DNA from: Halomonas korlensis
GTDB taxonomy: Bacteria; Pseudomonadota; Gammaproteobacteria; Pseudomonadales; Halomonadaceae
DNA: 64,000 nt
Direction: 5' to 3'
Assembly (NCBI RefSeq): GCF_900116705.1
Contig: NZ_FPBP01000001.1
Span: forward strand, 372,001-436,000
Positions 40,096 through 48,788 of the stretch are shown piece by piece. Under the pieces are notes generated by a model. It had not been told where the DNA came from, did not search any database, and worked only from the letters and a program-made list of their open reading frames with translations. The stretch's first letter is position 1; every line of letters begins with the position of its first letter. A program made the translations under genes and the position numbers.

Positions 40096-40236
40096 TCCCT
40101 CCCCCTGCGATGATGAAATCCTTTTTTATGGTCTTCTTATCAAGTGCTTTTCTGGCTAACATCCCTTGGCTAATGTTTCTTGCCTGTCCTCATCCCGGCT
40201 GTATCACGGCTTATCGGGATAAATAGGCTCGAACAC

Positions 40237-40785
40237 TCAATAGAGGGGTTCGCTGCGTGCCTGGATCAATGGCCAGTTGGCATCCTTATCCGACATTACC
40301 GTGACCGGCAATGGCCATTTGATTCCAATCTCCTCATCATCAAAGCGCAGGCCATCTTCTGACGCTGGCGAATAGCGGGCAGTGACCAAGTAGCTTACTT
40401 CGACATCGTCCTCCAACGTCATGAAGGAATGAGCGAACCCCTTGGGGACATACAATTGAAGGCGATTGCTACTCGTGAGCTCGAACATCTGATGCTGCAA
40501 ATAAGTAGATGAGTCTTTTCTAATATCAACAATGACATCAACAATGGCGCCCTTGAGGCAGCGAACCAGCTTGTCTTCCCCATGGGGCTGCTTCTGAAAA
40601 TGCAATCCCCGTAAGGTACCGCGCTGGGCCGAGAAAGACGTATTCTGCTGCACGAAATTGCTGTCCAGTCCTACCTCGTCAAACTCATCACAGCACATGG
40701 TCCGGGCAAAAAACCCTCTCTCGTCGCCGCGAGGCTCAAGATCAACGAGATAAGCGTCCTTGAGATTCGTCTCGGTAAATTTCAT
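40237..40785 (-). CDS. RfbC-like sugar-nucleotide 3,5-epimerase
   Basis: A 182-residue cupin of the dTDP-4-dehydrorhamnose 3,5-epimerase family. It shows the start LKDAYLVDLEPRGDERGFFAR, the core FVQQNTSFSAQRGTLRGLHFQ with the active-site histidine, VDVIVDIRKDS, and LYVPKGFAHSFMTLED. The rmlA, rmlB and rmlD genes are not in the window and the neighbours handle CDP-sugars, so the substrate is more likely a CDP-4-keto-6-deoxyhexose. ATG 40785 has AAGGA ten bases upstream and lies 13 bases after the stop of the oxidoreductase gene. Confidence 0.88.
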   Translation of the reverse strand: MKFTETNLKDAYLVDLEPRGDERGFFARTMCCDEFDEVGLDSNFVQQNTSFSAQRGTLRGLHFQKQPHGEDKLVRCLKGAIVDVIVDIRKDSSTYLQHQMFELTSSNRLQLYVPKGFAHSFMTLEDDVEVSYLVTARYSPASEDGLRFDDEEIGIKWPLPVTVMSDKDANWPLIQARSEPLY

Positions 40786-40798
40786 TTCACCTGTTCCT

Positions 40799-42124
40799 TC
40801 ATACTGATATTTTTTGCCCGGTGTAGATTCTTTCCTGTTCGCTGTACAGGCGGTCGACCAGCCGTCCCTCAGGTACTTGAACATCGTCGAAGGTCAGCGG
40901 CATATCTTTGCGTACAGGCCGTCTTACGACGCTGTCGAGCGCCAGCCCGATAGGCAGCAACCGTTCATTGCGTATGGTGTCGATGTTGTCAGCCACGCCG
41001 TAGACTTCGAAACCGCCAAACTCGGTAATGCGCTCGCCTGCCGCCAGGTCCTTCTTGGCGATTGCCACGACCCCGACCCTGGGTCCGCCTTCAGGCGCTA
41101 GAACCGCATCGCTGAAAAGCACAGCGCGGGCGACCGAGGTGGGCACTTCGAAGTGACAGAGATGATAAGGCGTGTTGAAGCAGTAATAAGGGCCCTTGCC
41201 GAGCTTGTAGAGTTCAAGGTAGTGCTGCTTACGGGGATCCTCCACCGTGCCAATGACGAACACGCCGGGCCCCGGTCTGGCCCCCACCACATAATCGACC
41301 AGGCCTGGCCTTGTGGCATTCAGATAGGGCTCGAACGAGGATATGGTCTGCTCGACCGGAATCAGCGGTGCATTGGGATCGCCTTTCGAGAAATCGGGCC
41401 CCAGCATGCCGCGGCGGGCCACTTGCATGCCGGTACCGTTAGCCACGATGGCCTGTTCAAATGAGATCTTGGTGCCATCAGCGAACGAAGCGACCATTGC
41501 CGGTTTCTGGCCCCAGCGTTCCGCGAAGGCACGCTGGGTAGCCGGATTGCGATAAGGGTCATGGAGCCCTTTGATGTTGCCGCACAAGACTGGTTTGACG
41601 CCGATACCTTGCACGAACCGATAAAGGTTCATCTGTACCCCGGGCTGATCCCCGTCCGAAAAGGTGTAGACGACGCCTGCCTGGTCAGCCTTCTTTTTCA
41701 GGATGGGGCCGATGGTCCCGTCAAGCTCGGCGTTCATCTGGATGACGTGCTTTCCGCTGGAAATAGCGGACAGAATCGCCAATGCCGCATACTCGATCGA
41801 CCCCGTCACTTCGATGATGGCGTCAAGGCCTGCTGCTGCCGCAAGCGCATTGGCGTCCTGCGTGACGACCGGTCTCCCGCGAGCGATCGCCGACTCGATC
41901 TGCGAGGTGGTATCGCACCTCTCCGGCTCGGCACCCACCTGCCCGAACACCTGTACCGCCGAATCAATGTTCCGGTTCGCTACCGCGCATAGCTTCATGC
42001 CGGGTGTCGCGGTCATGATCTGTAGGCCGATTCCCCTACCCTGGAAGCCCGCACCGATCATGCCTACACGAATGGGATTGTTATCCGCTTTTCGTTTCGC
42101 CAGAGCCGTATCTACGATAATCAT
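40799..42124 (-). CDS. NAD(P)-dependent oxidoreductase with C-terminal SAF domain
   Basis: A 441-residue protein of the group annotated as predicted homoserine dehydrogenase with SAF domain (COG4091). The Rossmann motif is VGMIGAGFQGRGIGLQI near residue 20. The middle holds EVTGSIEYAALAILSAISSG and QMNAELDGTIGPILKKKAD, and the C-terminal SAF-like segment is KKDLAAGERITEFGGFEVYG. It is unlikely to make homoserine here: it lies between rfbF and the RfbC-like gene, so it probably oxidises or reduces a nucleotide sugar or a branched-chain precursor. The reaction is not known to me. Confidence 0.8.
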   Translation of the reverse strand: MIIVDTALAKRKADNNPIRVGMIGAGFQGRGIGLQIMTATPGMKLCAVANRNIDSAVQVFGQVGAEPERCDTTSQIESAIARGRPVVTQDANALAAAAGLDAIIEVTGSIEYAALAILSAISSGKHVIQMNAELDGTIGPILKKKADQAGVVYTFSDGDQPGVQMNLYRFVQGIGVKPVLCGNIKGLHDPYRNPATQRAFAERWGQKPAMVASFADGTKISFEQAIVANGTGMQVARRGMLGPDFSKGDPNAPLIPVEQTISSFEPYLNATRPGLVDYVVGARPGPGVFVIGTVEDPRKQHYLELYKLGKGPYYCFNTPYHLCHFEVPTSVARAVLFSDAVLAPEGGPRVGVVAIAKKDLAAGERITEFGGFEVYGVADNIDTIRNERLLPIGLALDSVVRRPVRKDMPLTFDDVQVPEGRLVDRLYSEQERIYTGQKISV

Positions 42125-42172
42125 TGTCTTCTCACAAGGTTGCCGCTGTTCGGAAAAATAAGGAAGATTTTA

Positions 42173-42949
42173 TTAATCTTTCCAGACTTTCCAGCGGGGG
42201 TTATCAGCCCAACTGGCTTCGAGCACCATCTTATCGCGCAGCGAGTCCATGCTTTGCCAGTAACCTTGATGATGGTAGTAGCCTAGCTTGCCCATCTCGA
42301 CCATTCGCTCCATGGGCTCGTTTTCCCAGGTCGTGCGGTCATCGTCGATCAGGTCCAGGACTTCGGGCTCGCAAACGAAGAAGCCACCGTTTATTAATCC
42401 CCCATCCACGGCACCTTTTTCCCGAAACGCTTTGACTTGACTATTCTTTTCGTCGAGCCTCAGGGCACCGTAACGGCCCGGCTGAGTTACCGCCGTGAGA
42501 GTGCACCAGCTATCTGACGCCTTGTGAGCTTCCACCAGATCGTGGATATTGATGTCGCTGACACCATCCCCATAGGTCAGGCAGAAGGATTCATCTCCGA
42601 TGAGATGCTTGGCACGCTTGATCCGCCCGCCGGTCAAGGAGTCGGGGCCCGTATCCATGACGGTTACGTTCCAGTCTTCAGAGACGCCCTGCAACCACTC
42701 GACTCGCCCGGTCTTCAAATCAATGGTGTAATCGGTCTGTTTCCCCCGGTAGTTAAGAAAATAATCACGGATATACTCAACCTTGTAGCCACCGAGAATA
42801 ACGAAGTCCTTGAAGCCATAATGGGAATAGAGCTTCATGATGTGCCAGAGAATGGGACGTCCTCCGACTTCCACCATTGGTTTAGGACGAATTGAGGTTT
42901 CTTCACTGAGGCGAGTGCCGAAACCTCCTGCCAGAATGACGACTTTCAT
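42173..42949 (-). CDS. rfbF: Glucose-1-phosphate cytidylyltransferase
   Basis: Makes CDP-glucose from CTP and glucose 1-phosphate, the entry to CDP-linked deoxysugars. The 258-residue protein has the nucleotidyltransferase start MKVVILAGGFGTRLSEET, followed by RPKPMVEVGGRPILWHIMK, the TYGDGVSDIN metal-binding strand near residue 128, and GYWQSMDSLRDK near the end. Pgm at 13786-15384 would supply its substrate. CDP-glucose 4,6-dehydratase (rfbG), which normally follows, is absent from this window. Confidence 0.95.
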   Translation of the reverse strand: MKVVILAGGFGTRLSEETSIRPKPMVEVGGRPILWHIMKLYSHYGFKDFVILGGYKVEYIRDYFLNYRGKQTDYTIDLKTGRVEWLQGVSEDWNVTVMDTGPDSLTGGRIKRAKHLIGDESFCLTYGDGVSDINIHDLVEAHKASDSWCTLTAVTQPGRYGALRLDEKNSQVKAFREKGAVDGGLINGGFFVCEPEVLDLIDDDRTTWENEPMERMVEMGKLGYYHHQGYWQSMDSLRDKMVLEASWADNPRWKVWKD

Positions 42950-43010
42950 GTTCTTTCCCCTGCTCTGCTTACGATATGGTTTGTCACAGCATGCATCTTG
43001 TGCATGCGCT

Positions 43011-44057
43011 TTATTGTTCGGTCCACCTCAGGGCTTGCGTCAGCCGACCCTGATCGACATGCGCCTGTAGGACATGCAGGCGCATCAAATGGGAGTCGCG
43101 GAAGTCAGTATCCGCAAACTCCATCTTGCTCAGCCCCTCCACGAGGCCCTGTATAGAATCTCGCAGCGTCATCTGCGGTTGATGGTCAGGTGCCAGTTCC
43201 TCGAAGAGACTGAAATCAACCTTGTAGGACCGACTGTCGACTGCCGCTGCTTCATTGATGCTGACGGAAGTGCCCGGAATTACGCTTGCCACGGTCTCGG
43301 CCAGATCGCGTACCTGATGGTTACGCTGATTGGAGCCGGTATTGATATTAAGTAGCCGACCCCCGTTACTGGCCTTGCGCTGTATGGCCCAGTCGATGGC
43401 ACGCGCCATATCGCTGACGTCGATCAGGGGACGCCAGGGGCTGCCATCGCTTAATACCGTGATTTTCTTCTGTGACAAGGCACAGGCGACAAAATCGTTC
43501 AGCACCAGATCCAACCGCAGACGCTCGGACATACCGCAGGCCGTTGCAAACCTGAGACTAGTGATGACCATGTCACCTTCGATATCGGCAAGCGCCTCTT
43601 CGCTGCCGATCTTGGACCTGGCATAGGCGGTCATCGGTGAGAGCGGGTCTGTCTCTTTTCTCGGATCTCCACTTGCCACCCCATAAACGCTACAACTCGA
43701 GGCAAACACGAAGTTGCTGACATTTTCTCGCGCCGCCTGTTCGGCAATGCGCACAGTGGCTTCCTGATTAATCTCTCGCGTCACAGACTCGAAGCGGTTA
43801 CCCATGGGGTCGTTGGAGACGGCGGCAAGCTGAACAACGCCTGTATAGCCTTCCAGCATACCTTCCGGCAGATTGCGCACATCGCCGAAATACTGCTTTT
43901 GCAAATGCCGCTCAGGCAGGGTATCGATACCGGTCAGGCAGTGTGCAAAATAAGCATTATCGTAACCATGCAAGATGGCTTCCGGGTGTTGCCGAGCCAA
44001 CTCCTTGATCACGGAAGGACCTACGTACCCCATGTTCCCAATGACTAATATCTTCAT
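43011..44057 (-). CDS. NAD-dependent epimerase/dehydratase (extended SDR)
   Basis: A 348-residue nucleotide-sugar SDR. The cofactor loop is the variant GNMGYVG at the N-terminus, followed by FASSCSVYG and the catalytic pair in TAYARSK. PWRPLIDVSDMARAI is the usual substrate-binding arginine region. ATG 44057 is used because AAGGGA lies six bases before it, inside the longer frame that starts at 44072. It probably reduces, epimerises or dehydrates a CDP-sugar made by RfbF, perhaps standing in for the missing RfbG, but its sequence does not settle this. Confidence 0.85.
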   Translation of the reverse strand: MKILVIGNMGYVGPSVIKELARQHPEAILHGYDNAYFAHCLTGIDTLPERHLQKQYFGDVRNLPEGMLEGYTGVVQLAAVSNDPMGNRFESVTREINQEATVRIAEQAARENVSNFVFASSCSVYGVASGDPRKETDPLSPMTAYARSKIGSEEALADIEGDMVITSLRFATACGMSERLRLDLVLNDFVACALSQKKITVLSDGSPWRPLIDVSDMARAIDWAIQRKASNGGRLLNINTGSNQRNHQVRDLAETVASVIPGTSVSINEAAAVDSRSYKVDFSLFEELAPDHQPQMTLRDSIQGLVEGLSKMEFADTDFRDSHLMRLHVLQAHVDQGRLTQALRWTEQ

Positions 44058-44083
44058 TTTTATTCCCTTCATTTAACAGGATT

Positions 44084-44137
44084 TCTTTAGCGTTTCCTTA
44101 GTCTTTAGTGATTCCTTGCTCTTTAGTGTTTCCTTAC
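44084..44137. repeat. Three tandem 18-bp repeats with ribosome-binding-like cores
   Basis: Three adjoining 18-base units (44084-44101, 44102-44119, 44120-44137) share the pattern TCTTTAGYGNTTCCTTRS. On the coding strand each unit contains AAGGAA followed by a CTAAAGA box. They fill the spacer between the acyltransferase stop and the SDR start, and they may tune translation or mark slipped-strand duplication. Confidence 0.7.
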
Positions 44138-44156
44138 AGGGTCAACGCCCATTGCG

Positions 44157-46208
44157 TTACTCACTGAGCAGGCTCAACTTCAACTCTTTGTCGCTCAGCC
44201 ACCCCTTGCTGCGCATTTCATGAAACACATGCTCGACCAATACAGAGGCACCGAATTGACTCAAGTGGTTGTTGTCGTAATAAAGAATGTTCTCCTCGAC
44301 CTGGGTCGCACAGCGTCCGGGCAAATAGGTATCGCAGAACAGTCGCGCCGGCTCGATTTTCAGCAGACCATCGTGAGGGGCAACTTTGGAAAGCTGCTGG
44401 TAGGCGGAAGCCGCGCGCTCCTTGAATACGTCATAGCTGGTCGAGAGTGGCGACGTCCGCTCGATGCCGTACAGCTTCTCCTTCGCCAGCAGGTAAGGCA
44501 CGTTCCAGCCCACTTCCGGAACCGGGTAAATCAGCACGACCTGCTTACCGTCGTTCACCAACTTGTCGACGGTTGCCTGGAGTAGTTCTCCAACCGCCTC
44601 GACACGACGATAATCATCGGTCATAGAGTCGCCGGCCGCGTCGAATGGCACGGCATGAACGGCGCGGTCGGTTTCGATTCCTCCCTCACCGTTGTTGAAG
44701 GTTTCTCCTTCAAACTGCATTGGATAACGACCGAGCATGACCACCAGCTCTACATCATCATTACCCAACAGATATTCCATTGCATCGTTGTTGAAGCGAC
44801 CGCACTCCGGCTCGTCGCTTCGGGTATAGCCGGCGATGGGCAAACAATTGGTATAGACGAACTGCTTAACCTTCATCCCCAAGGCATCGACTCGCTCGGC
44901 CACCGGGCCAACCAGGGGTGTCGCCTGGCTGTCTCCCCAGACCACGACAGTTCCTGGCCCCTTGTCGTTGTACTCACATATCTCATCGATGGAGCGCATA
45001 TCGCCTGGCTGTGATTGGCAGCTGCCGCTGTTAATATCCTGGTCGCTACGGACCTCGGCGAGTCTTTCGACATCGTCATCCAGACGCCAAGGAATTCCCT
45101 TCGAATAACTGCCGTAGAGCCCGATCCCTATCATCAGGCAGGACATTGCCAGTCCTGCCTTGAAAATCTGCGGGCGGGTGAAATTCTTTCGGCTCCTGAA
45201 AGGCTGCTCGACATAGCGCCAAGAGAACCAGGCCAGAAGCAGCGAGAGAATGCTGAACAGGATGTAGTCGACATGAGAGATCGGGTTCAAGCTACGCTCT
45301 CGGGCGAAGACGAATACCGGTTGGTGCCACAGGTAAGCGCTGTAACTGATCAGACCTATCCCCACCACCGGCTTCAGTGACAGCAAACGGCCGATGACGT
45401 TAGTGCCGTTCGCATAGAGAATGATCAGTGAGGTGCCCAATATGGGGATAACGGCCCACAGGCTCGGGAACGGTGTGCTTTCATCGAAGCTAAAGATGGC
45501 ATAGAGGATCAGGCCAAGGCCCAGCGCCCCCGCCACATTACTGGTCCGTGAAGAGGGTCGTACCGAATGGTCATGCATGTAGATGGCAAGGATGGCCCCT
45601 GCCAGCAGTTCCCAGGCACGTGTCGGCAGCAAAAAGAAGTTGGCCGAGGGATGATGTACCGAGCCATACTCCGCCAACGCCAGACTGGCCACGAAACCCA
45701 GCGCTATAACGCCCAGCAGGAGGCCTCGCCCGAATCGCCAGACCAGAAGCATGAAAAGCGGGAAGAACACATAGAACTGCTCTTCGACTGCCAGGCTCCA
45801 GGTGTGCAGGAAAGGCTCCATTTCTGCTGGACCGGCAAAGTACCCCGAATCCTGCCAGAAATAGATATTGGAGACGAAGAGATTGACCGCAACGAGGCTT
45901 TCGCTCAGGTTTTGGAACTCTTCGGGTAACATCCATAGCCAAGCTGTTACCAGGCAGGCAATACTGACGAAGAAAAGGGCCGGGAGTATTCTTCTTGCAC
46001 GACGCTCATAGAAATTGATAATCGAGAAATTACCGGAGAGCAACTCCCCGTATATAATACCGGTAATCAAGTAACCACTGACGACAAAGAAGATGTCGAC
46101 ACCGACATACCCCCCACTGAACCATTCGAAACCGGCATGAAACAATATTACGGGAATAACGGCCACTGCCCGCAAACCATCAACTTCGGGCCTGTAAGTA
46201 GTTGTCAT
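44157..46208 (-). CDS. OafA-type acyltransferase with C-terminal SGNH domain (second copy)
   Basis: A 683-residue protein of the same design as the one at 32365-34275. It has YRPEVDGLRAVAVIPVILFH at the start with the conserved histidine, GVDIFFVVSGYLIT, FYERRARRILPALFF, about ten helices, then a periplasmic SGNH domain with the serine in VVWGDSQATPL near residue 420. It should acylate the polysaccharide. It heads the CDP-sugar operon, and its leader carries an ops element and a short reading frame. ATG 46208 lies just after GAGGAAG; GTG 46211 is the alternative. Confidence 0.92.
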   Translation of the reverse strand: MTTTYRPEVDGLRAVAVIPVILFHAGFEWFSGGYVGVDIFFVVSGYLITGIIYGELLSGNFSIINFYERRARRILPALFFVSIACLVTAWLWMLPEEFQNLSESLVAVNLFVSNIYFWQDSGYFAGPAEMEPFLHTWSLAVEEQFYVFFPLFMLLVWRFGRGLLLGVIALGFVASLALAEYGSVHHPSANFFLLPTRAWELLAGAILAIYMHDHSVRPSSRTSNVAGALGLGLILYAIFSFDESTPFPSLWAVIPILGTSLIILYANGTNVIGRLLSLKPVVGIGLISYSAYLWHQPVFVFARERSLNPISHVDYILFSILSLLLAWFSWRYVEQPFRSRKNFTRPQIFKAGLAMSCLMIGIGLYGSYSKGIPWRLDDDVERLAEVRSDQDINSGSCQSQPGDMRSIDEICEYNDKGPGTVVVWGDSQATPLVGPVAERVDALGMKVKQFVYTNCLPIAGYTRSDEPECGRFNNDAMEYLLGNDDVELVVMLGRYPMQFEGETFNNGEGGIETDRAVHAVPFDAAGDSMTDDYRRVEAVGELLQATVDKLVNDGKQVVLIYPVPEVGWNVPYLLAKEKLYGIERTSPLSTSYDVFKERAASAYQQLSKVAPHDGLLKIEPARLFCDTYLPGRCATQVEENILYYDNNHLSQFGASVLVEHVFHEMRSKGWLSDKELKLSLLSE

Positions 46209-46325
46209 CACTTCCTCATTGAGTTCCGTTCAACCGAAAGCCCATGACGACATGCTCATGAACACGTTTATACATCCTCCAATTGCCAGTGTATGACTGG
46301 CGGAACATGACCAAACGTGTGAGCA

Positions 46326-46373
46326 TCAGGGCGGATCAAGCCGTCCAGGCAAAGCTACCGCCAGAAAGTGCAT
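46326..46373 (-). CDS. Putative 15-residue leader ORF covering the ops element
   Basis: ATG at 46371-46373 (minus strand) is preceded by AGAGGAGAGAGG, a very good Shine-Dalgarno site, and reads MHFLAVALPGRLDPP before TGA at 46326-46328. The ops sequence lies inside it. It ends 117 bases before the acyltransferase start. It may be a translated leader linking ribosome loading to RfaH recruitment, or the Shine-Dalgarno match may be coincidental. Confidence 0.4.
   Translation of the reverse strand: MHFLAVALPGRLDPP
46352..46362 (-). promoter_or_regulatory. ops element (RfaH recruitment site)
   Basis: The minus strand reads GGCGGTAGCTT, a full match to the ops consensus GGCGGTAGYNT that pauses RNA polymerase and recruits the NusG paralogue RfaH. 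It is in the right place, an untranslated leader about 144 bases before the first gene of the capsule operon, and in the right orientation. RfaH would let transcription read through the long operon that follows. The rfaH gene itself is not in this window. Confidence 0.75.
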
Positions 46374-46984
46374 CGCCTCTCTCCTCTTTAATGCAGCAGT
46401 GCCGATTTAGCAGCGCCTATGTAATTGTTAATTTTCTCTTCGCAATGTTACTAAACGTATGCCTCCTTTGCGTAGTTGGTTTTTCTCATCCTCGCTCGCC
46501 CGTCAAGTCATGACGTTGCTGATGCTTCAATGGCACCAAGGGGGTAGCGAGTCGAGCAAAAGACCGTGCAAAGCCGTGCGGGACATCATGTCAAGAGGGA
46601 AAGCTATTTGCGGTAATGTGCTTGGAAGGGCAGGCAGGGAGAGATTTTACGCACAGCGGAAAAGACCCTCCGCAATAGAGAGCCGTGGGGAAAGATTATG
46701 AAGGGTGATCCGAGGTAGCAACGCGACTCGGATAGGATAGGTTAGCCCCTACCGAGTCACTGATTCAACGCGCTCATACCCCTCGTGGTGGCGAAGAAGG
46801 ATACATGACGCTTACGCAAGCGGTAAAGAGCGCGCACGGACCGTCAAAAACATATTACGCTGGCCGTATAATCACAGCGATGCCGTGCCAGGCATTGCTG
46901 TGGGCCTCCTCTACGGACTACCATCTAGTTCTTTGTGGTATCAGATATTGTCATGGCGCAGCCTGCTAAGGCTAACGTGGCTCA
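46374..46984. other. Non-coding region with several hairpins between nqrM and the capsule operon
   Basis: No supported gene. The part at 46400-46460 is AT-rich and should hold the leftward capsule promoter. A hairpin at 46725-46758 pairs GACTCGG-TAGG with CCTA-CCGAGTC around one bulged A, and a competing pairing uses CCGAG at 46710-46714 with CTCGG at 46727-46731. Small hairpins also lie at 46809-46822 and 46877-46898; the last could end the nqrM transcript. A perfect TATAAT at 46867-46872 on the plus strand has no good -35. Confidence 0.45.
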
Positions 46985-47242
46985 TCAGCGACGGGTTGCG
47001 TCGTACCCCAGGTCCGCACCGCGGCTTTCGTCGCTTTTCCGACGAGCACCAGCACGTCCCTTGCGGTTTTCCTCTTCGCATACCTCGTCCTTGCCGCCGC
47101 AGACTTCACAGCCTTCCTTCATTCCCAGACGATTGAGCCCGCCGCAGCTTCCGGCAATGGGCCGCCGCCCCATGATCACGCCAATAGCCATGGCGGCCAC
47201 GATCAGTAACATGAAGGCCAGTACAATAAAAAAAAGATTCAT
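46985..47242 (-). CDS. nqrM: Na+-NQR maturation protein NqrM
   Basis: A small membrane protein (85 residues, DUF539) needed to assemble Na+-translocating NADH:quinone reductase, probably by delivering iron to the NqrD/NqrE site. One N-terminal membrane helix (about residues 3-24) is followed by the conserved cysteine motif GSCGGLN and then CEVCGG. The C-terminal tail is charged and variable. ATG 47242 is chosen because GGAG lies eight bases upstream; the in-frame ATG 47248 is too close to it. The gene follows nqrF by 241 bases. Confidence 0.92.
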   Translation of the reverse strand: MNLFFIVLAFMLLIVAAMAIGVIMGRRPIAGSCGGLNRLGMKEGCEVCGGKDEVCEEENRKGRAGARRKSDESRGADLGYDATRR

Positions 47243-47404
47243 GATCATTACTCCGCAATCATTGGAAATTCATCGACTCGTACGTTTATCCACTCGTACG
47301 AAATCCTGTCCTTGAGACAGTAAATAGCTAGTATAGATCCATGCCAAAAAACCCCACCTTTGGCCAGCAGTGCCATCGTTTACCAATGCGGTACGTCATA
47401 AGCA

Positions 47405-47436
47405 CAAAGGGCCGACCCACAACGGCCAGCCCTTTG
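47405..47436 (-). terminator. Hairpin downstream of nqrF
   Basis: CAAAGGG and CCCTTTG form a 7-bp stem, extended inside by CCG/CGG, 48 bases after the nqrF stop. No T run follows, so it is only a probable end or processing site of the nqr transcript, separating nqrM from it. Confidence 0.4.
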
Positions 47437-47483
47437 AGCACTACACGGCAACCACTCGATGGAGATCCGCCATTTGATGAAGG

Positions 47484-48716
47484 TCAACCACCAAAGTCGT
47501 CAAGCATGATGTTTTCTGGCTCAACTCCCATGTCGACGAGCATCTTGATCACCGAAGCGTTCATCATCGGCGGCCCACACATATAGTACTCGCAGTCCTC
47601 GGGAGCAGGATGGTCCTTGAGGTACATGTCATAGAGCACATTATGGATAAACCCAGTAGGGCCCTCCCAGTTGTCTTCCGGCTGCGGGTCGGATAGCGCC
47701 AGGTGCCATTCGAAGTTCGGGAACTCTTCGGCGAGCTTGTCGTACTCTTCGTTGTAGAAGGTTTCGCGCCAGGAACGCGCGCCGTACCAGAAGGTGATCT
47801 TGCGCTTGGAGTGCAGGCGCTTGAGCTGGTCGAAGATATGGCTGCGCATCGGCGCCATGCCAGCGCCACCGCCAACGAAGACCATCTCGGCATCGGTATC
47901 CTTGGCAAAGAACTCACCGAAGGGACCCATTACCGTGGTCTTGTCGCCCGGCTTCAGGCTGAAGACATAGGTCGACATCAACCCGGGCGGGTGGTTGGTG
48001 TTAGGTGGTGGTGTAGCAATACGAATATTGAACTTGAGGATGCCCTTCTCATCCGGATAGTTCGCCATGGAGTAGGCGCGGATGACCTCTTCGTTGTTCT
48101 TGTGGGAGATATCGAAAAGACCGAATTTTTCCCAATCGCCTCGATACTCCTCATCGATATCGAAATCGGAAAACTTGACATCGTAAGGAGGAGCGACAAG
48201 CTGTACATAGCCGCCCGCACGGAAAGCAACTTCCTCTCCCTCGGGAAGCTTGAGGTTAAGCTCCTTGATGAAGGTGGCGACGTTGGGGTTGGAGATGACT
48301 TCGCATTCCCACTGCTTGACACCAAAGACCTCTTCCGGGACCTCGATTTTCATATCCTGCTTGACCGGCACCTGGCAGGAGAGCCGCCACCCATCTTTCT
48401 TCTCACGCAGCGTGAAGTGGGACTCTTCGGTGGGCAGGATGGAACCGCCGCCCTCTTCAACTCGACACTTGCACTGAGCGCAGGAGCCGCCACCGCCGCA
48501 GGCGGAAGAGAGGAAGATGCCGTTGGCGGCCAAGGTATTGAGGAGTTTGCCTCCCGCCTGGGTCGTCAGGGTGTGCTCGGGATCGCCATTGACCTCGATC
48601 TGGACGTCGCCGGTACTGACGAGCTTGCTTCTTGCGGCCAGGATTACCAGGACCAGGCCGACGATGATCACGGTAAACATGACCACACCGAGCAAGATGA
48701 CTACTGTATCAACCAT
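47484..48716 (-). CDS. nqrF: Na+-NQR subunit F (NADH-oxidising subunit)
   Basis: The entry subunit, which takes electrons from NADH and passes them via FAD and a 2Fe-2S cluster. The 410-residue product has one N-terminal membrane helix, a plant-type ferredoxin domain with cysteine ligands in [15 protein letters not shown] and a later one in WRLSCQ, and a ferredoxin-reductase domain with RAYSMANYP (FAD) and [14 protein letters not shown] (NADH). It is the last gene of nqrABCDEF. Confidence 0.97.
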   Translation of the reverse strand: MVDTVVILLGVVMFTVIIVGLVLVILAARSKLVSTGDVQIEVNGDPEHTLTTQAGGKLLNTLAANGIFLSSACGGGGSCAQCKCRVEEGGGSILPTEESHFTLREKKDGWRLSCQVPVKQDMKIEVPEEVFGVKQWECEVISNPNVATFIKELNLKLPEGEEVAFRAGGYVQLVAPPYDVKFSDFDIDEEYRGDWEKFGLFDISHKNNEEVIRAYSMANYPDEKGILKFNIRIATPPPNTNHPPGLMSTYVFSLKPGDKTTVMGPFGEFFAKDTDAEMVFVGGGAGMAPMRSHIFDQLKRLHSKRKITFWYGARSWRETFYNEEYDKLAEEFPNFEWHLALSDPQPEDNWEGPTGFIHNVLYDMYLKDHPAPEDCEYYMCGPPMMNASVIKMLVDMGVEPENIMLDDFGG

Positions 48717-48788
48717 GTCGGGTTCCTATTGCTTGACGTTGCCTGATTTCCGACAGCACGGCGTGCCGCCGGAACAACATGACGTGCC

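Noticed and set aside
40237..40785. Call of true dTDP-rhamnose epimerase (rmlC)
   Set aside because: No rmlA, rmlB or rmlD in the window and the neighbours handle CDP-sugars, so only the family name is kept.
40799..42124. Homoserine dehydrogenase
   Set aside because: The family is sometimes named so, but the SAF domain and the CDP-sugar context argue against amino acid synthesis.
46283..46513. 76-codon plus-strand frame upstream of the acyltransferase
   Set aside because: It covers the ops leader on the opposite strand and has no ribosome binding site.
47703..48746. 347-codon plus-strand frame opposite nqrF
   Set aside because: Antisense to nqrF, whose motifs are all intact; no independent support.
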